64,000 bases of DNA from an uncultured Opitutia bacterium. Its GTDB lineage: Bacteria; Verrucomicrobiota; Verrucomicrobiia; Opitutales; Opitutaceae. Of this stretch, positions 60,538-64,000 are shown in pieces. The stretch lies in the NCBI GenBank assembly GCA_903872505.1, contig CAIQKV010000096.1, positions 52,532 to 116,531 of the forward strand, written 5' to 3'. Made by a program: the position numbers and the translations under genes. Below the pieces are notes generated by a model that worked only from the letters and a program-made list of their open reading frames with translations, made no database searches and had not been told where the DNA came from. Position 1 is the stretch's first letter, and each line of letters begins with the position of its first letter.

Positions 60538-60567
60538 GCCGGCAGGAGGCGACGCCTCCCCGCCGGC
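60538..60567. repeat. REP-like palindrome GCCGGCAGGAGGCGACGCCTCCCCGCCGGC
   Basis: Nested inverted arms GGAGGC-GAC-GCCTCC and GCCGGC...GCCGGC. Confidence 0.6.
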
Positions 60568-60618
60568 CGCGGCCCCGGCCGGGCGCCGCCGTGAAGGCGG
60601 TCCGCCCGGGACAAAGAA

Positions 60619-60648
60619 AAAGGGCGGAGACTTTCGTCTCCGCCCTTT
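60619..60648. terminator. Terminator hairpin downstream of the TonB receptor gene, GGGCGGAGAC-TTTC-GTCTCCGCCC
   Basis: Perfect 10-bp stem (60622-60645) flanked by A-run on + (T-run on -). Confidence 0.85.
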
Positions 60649-60679
60649 GAAGAAAGGCGCTGGTTAAGCGTCGATCCGA

Positions 60680-63600
60680 TTAGAAGCTCAGCTTGTTCGT
60701 GATGAAGAGCTGGCGGCCGGGCGAAGCCACGACGCCACCTTCGAAGTACAGCGTGTCGGTCAAGTTCTGCACGCTGATCTGGGTGTTGATCTTGTAGCCG
60801 ACCAACTCCCAAGGATAGCTCACGAGGGCGTCGAACACGAAGTAATTGCCGGACTGGAAGCCGCCGTTGAGCGGATTCCACGTAACGTCACGGGAAATTA
60901 CCATCTTGGACGAGTAGCGGGTACCGAGGCCGAGGGACAGGCCGTGAAGCACGCCATCGGTGATCGTGTACTTGCTGAACGTGTTCAACCGGAACTCAGG
61001 CACGTTCTCGAGGCGGGCGCCGTAGTAGATGTCCGAGGCGACCTTCGAGTTGTTGCCCGCGACCGTGGTGAGATCCAAGGCGTTGTACGCGGCCGAACCG
61101 GGCTTGTTGATGGTCGGGGCGTTGTCCGTCTTGGCCGTCCACAGCCAGGCGCCGTTGACCAGCATCTGGAAGTTGCGGATCGGGGACCAGATGGTCTCGA
61201 AGTCAGCACCCTCGACGACGTCTTTCTGACCAACGGTGCGCCAGCGGAGCAGACGCGCGTTGATGTAGTTGAAGCCGCTGGGGTTGACGAAGCCCGGAGG
61301 CCCGAAGTACTGCTGATTGTTCGTGTAGTTCAGCGGGTCGTTGAGCTGGCGGGTGCCGTCGTCCACGCGCCGGTTGACGCGGAACATGTGGAACAGCGAC
61401 AACGTGCCGACGAGCTTGTCATCCCAGAGGGAGGTCTTCACACCGATTTCGGTGTTACGACCGGTCTCGGGCTTGATCAGGGTGTCCGCGCCCTCGTTGT
61501 GCAGGGCGGTGGTCAGGTCGGCCACCGACTTGATGTTCACCCCATTGTAGATGAACGGATTGGCTGCGAAGCCACCCGGCAGGGAGCTCAGATAACCCAC
61601 GGCGGAGTTGTACCAATTCGGAACATCGAGCGTGGAATAACCGCCCGCGTTCGTCGCGCCGTTGCGGTTGTAGATCTTGCTCGACGAGATGTAGACGTTG
61701 ACGTCCTTCCTGACCTGGTACGAGAGACCAGCCATCCACGACGTGCCGGCGACGCGCGAGTGATTACCGTCGCGGTCACCCGAGTAAGAGGCGCTGTAGC
61801 CGTACTGATTCTCGGGATAGGTCACCGTGTCGTAGTAAACGGTCGGCGGGGGGGAGTACCACGGGAAGTTGTCCGTGAGGTACTGGCCGCTGTCCCGGTG
61901 CATTTCGCGGCGGACGCCGGCGAGGATGGTCAGCTTGTCGTCAAACGCCTGACCCTGGTAGTTCACGTAACCGGCCTGCTCCTGGTAGTAGTAACCGTCC
62001 AACTCATTGCGGTCGACGGCGAACAGGGGCTTGATGTCCGGCTGGATTTCATAACCCGGATCCCACTGCGTGTAGATCTGCTGGACGGTCTTGATCACGC
62101 CGAAGCGGTCGCGGATGACCTGATTGGGCGGGACGTGGCCGGGGTTCGCGCCACCACCTTGACCGGTGGTGCCACCGGTGAAGACGTAACCGGGATTGGC
62201 GATCGCATTGGTGGCGCCGGGAATCTGGCTGTAGTTCAGGAACGCCTGGGCGTTGTATTGCTGCAGGGACTCGCGGAAGGTACCGCCGATCAGCAGCTTG
62301 TTCTTCAGGCCCCAGAAGTCCTTCTTGAGGATCAAGTCGAACTGGTGGTCCATCGAATGGAGGTAGTAGCCGGCGCTGTTGCCGCCGACGCCGCCAAACG
62401 AGCTGAACGTGCGACCGTCAGCGTAGGGCGAGTAGCCACCCTCGATGGAGTCGTAGCGGTTGTTGTCGTGCGTGACGACGTAGCGGAAGTCCGCCCAGTC
62501 GGTCGGCGAGACTTCGACGGTCATGTCAATCGTGTTGACCATGTCGTGCGACATCGAACCACGGGCATCCCAGTTGAACGCCTCGTCGTGGATCTTGTTG
62601 CCGTTGGCGTCGAGGTAGTAGGCGCCGCGCTCGATCTTGGTGTAATTCGGCGTGGTGTAGAGACCCGTGGCAGCACGGTAGTCATTACCCCAGTTACCGT
62701 AGCCACCAATGATGTTGTACCGACCGGCCATGGCCGTGGCGGCACCGGCGGTGCCGGGCAGATTACCACCCAGAGCAAAGCCGTTCTTGAGGGCACCGGC
62801 CTCGAGCACGAGGAGGCTCGAGTCAGTCGGATTGGTCTGCGTGTTCTTGTACGCGTCGAACCAAGCCTGCGGGTAGAACCACTCCGTCGAGCGGGTCACA
62901 GAGTACTTGTTGTCGTCATACTCCGCCTTGGTCGTGATGCGCAGCTTGCCGCTGGAGAACGGCACGAGGGTCAGGCCCACGGTCGCGTTGTTGTTCTTCG
63001 TATACTCGAACCGGCGCTGGCCGCCGCTGTTCTCGGAGGCGGCGATGATGCGCAGCGCGGCCTTCGGGGAGAAGAACTGGTTGGTGTCGATGCGGAACTT
63101 CTGCTTCTGGTCCGTGCCGGTGATGTACTCGATGGTGGTCGGGATCCGGGCGAACACGGGAACCTTGGAGATGTAGTTGATAACGCCACCGGGGGCGCCG
63201 TTGCCGAAGAAGAGGGCGGCGGGGCCCTTGACGATTTCAACGCGCTCGGTGTTATCGAGGTTGAACGAGGTGTAGCGCTTCACGCCGTCACGCAGCATCG
63301 TGTTGATCTGGAAGCCGCGCATGGTGAAGTTACCCACCGGGGTCGCCCCGTTGGCCGGACGGGCCATGGCGAACGAGTTGTCACCGGAGCCCGACGACGT
63401 GTAACGCAGGATGTCGGTGATGCTCTGGGTGTTCGTGTCCTGGAGGAACTCGGCGCTCTTGATTTCGATCGCGAGCGGGGTGCGCTGGACCTCCATCCCG
63501 ATACGGGTGGCGGTGGCGGAGTTGGTCTTCAGGTACCCTTTGTCCTTCTCGGAGCTGACTTGGAACTTGGACATGGTCTGCACGCCCTCATCCGTGGCGA

Positions 63601-63850
63601 GCGACGTTGCGGCGGGCGCAGCGGCGGCCTTGGTGGTGGTCGTGGTGGTGGTCGTGGTCGCCGCCTGGGCGGCCTGACCCTCGAGTTCCGCGAGGCGCTT
63701 ACGCAGCGTCGCGTTCTCTTCCTGTAGCTTTTGGACGTCGTCGGCAGCAACGGCCCTCAAGGAGGGGACCGAAACCGCGACCAACGCTGCCAAACAGGCG
63801 ACCAGATATTTACTGGCCCTGTGCATTTGGTAGCTGGGTACTGAGTTCAT
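60680..63850 (-). CDS. TonB-dependent receptor with N-terminal coiled-coil and poly-Thr linker
   Basis: 1056 aa; plug domain (NFTMRGFQINTMLRDGVKRYTSFNLDNTERVEIVKGPAALFFGNGAPGGVINYISK); C-terminal NKLSF barrel end; LQEENATLRKRLAELEG and T9. Confidence 0.93.
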   Translation of the reverse strand: MNSVPSYQMHRASKYLVACLAALVAVSVPSLRAVAADDVQKLQEENATLRKRLAELEGQAAQAATTTTTTTTTKAAAAPAATSLATDEGVQTMSKFQVSSEKDKGYLKTNSATATRIGMEVQRTPLAIEIKSAEFLQDTNTQSITDILRYTSSGSGDNSFAMARPANGATPVGNFTMRGFQINTMLRDGVKRYTSFNLDNTERVEIVKGPAALFFGNGAPGGVINYISKVPVFARIPTTIEYITGTDQKQKFRIDTNQFFSPKAALRIIAASENSGGQRRFEYTKNNNATVGLTLVPFSSGKLRITTKAEYDDNKYSVTRSTEWFYPQAWFDAYKNTQTNPTDSSLLVLEAGALKNGFALGGNLPGTAGAATAMAGRYNIIGGYGNWGNDYRAATGLYTTPNYTKIERGAYYLDANGNKIHDEAFNWDARGSMSHDMVNTIDMTVEVSPTDWADFRYVVTHDNNRYDSIEGGYSPYADGRTFSSFGGVGGNSAGYYLHSMDHQFDLILKKDFWGLKNKLLIGGTFRESLQQYNAQAFLNYSQIPGATNAIANPGYVFTGGTTGQGGGANPGHVPPNQVIRDRFGVIKTVQQIYTQWDPGYEIQPDIKPLFAVDRNELDGYYYQEQAGYVNYQGQAFDDKLTILAGVRREMHRDSGQYLTDNFPWYSPPPTVYYDTVTYPENQYGYSASYSGDRDGNHSRVAGTSWMAGLSYQVRKDVNVYISSSKIYNRNGATNAGGYSTLDVPNWYNSAVGYLSSLPGGFAANPFIYNGVNIKSVADLTTALHNEGADTLIKPETGRNTEIGVKTSLWDDKLVGTLSLFHMFRVNRRVDDGTRQLNDPLNYTNNQQYFGPPGFVNPSGFNYINARLLRWRTVGQKDVVEGADFETIWSPIRNFQMLVNGAWLWTAKTDNAPTINKPGSAAYNALDLTTVAGNNSKVASDIYYGARLENVPEFRLNTFSKYTITDGVLHGLSLGLGTRYSSKMVISRDVTWNPLNGGFQSGNYFVFDALVSYPWELVGYKINTQISVQNLTDTLYFEGGVVASPGRQLFITNKLSF

Positions 63851-64000
63851 TCGTGTGTGGGTTGGTTTGTAGTTTCCGGTTTTGGCCCGGGTGACCGGGA
63901 CAAAAGTCGGGAAAGGGGGAAATCAATCAGGGGCAAAGCCTCTTCACCAAGCAGGCGAAAGGCGTGGCAGGGGGGTTACCGATCATGGGGGTGATATACC

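Noticed and set aside
63632-63658. Poly-Thr tract as a phase-variable contingency locus
   Set aside because: Units are 12 bp and in frame, so slippage would change length but not switch expression
60944-63727. 927-aa ORF on + strand
   Set aside because: Antisense to the TonB receptor; Val/Arg/Gly/Asp-rich shadow ORF

Overview
GC-rich bacterial chromosome segment, consistent in gene content and style with Verrucomicrobiota/Opitutaceae (inference only). It is densely coding and I called about 57 genes. Main blocks: (a) two-component regulators (1.7-5.2 kb, 33.5-35.8 kb); (b) a CoA-ester / 2-oxoacid block (5.3-14.7 kb): flavin reductase, thiolase, acyl-CoA synthetase, a ferredoxin-fused 2-oxoacid:ferredoxin oxidoreductase and an ADP-forming acyl-CoA synthetase; (c) tryptophanase and secreted glycosidase-like proteins (14.7-23.1 kb); (d) a complete MNIO RiPP/bufferin-type operon (24.1-27.0 kb) with a Cys-Lys-Gly-Lys repeat precursor, MNIO (DUF692), DUF2063 partner and DoxX protein, including a terminator between precursor and enzyme; (e) an acyl-CoA catabolic cluster (36.7-45.7 kb) with AtuA-like proteins, a carboxylase beta subunit and a split IcmF-type mutase; (f) DUF362 plus polyferredoxin, papain-like protease and an ABC/MFP efflux operon; (g) a prpB-prpC-prpD methylcitrate cluster and a TonB receptor. 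Most interesting: the variant bufferin operon (d); a low-GC orphan ORF inserted between the thiolase and acyl-CoA synthetase genes that left a decayed second thiolase 3' end still overlapping the next start codon; the split IcmF; a protein with three copies of an unrecognised domain; and several shared palindromes and intergenic repeats. All calls are from reading sequence; no searches were run.
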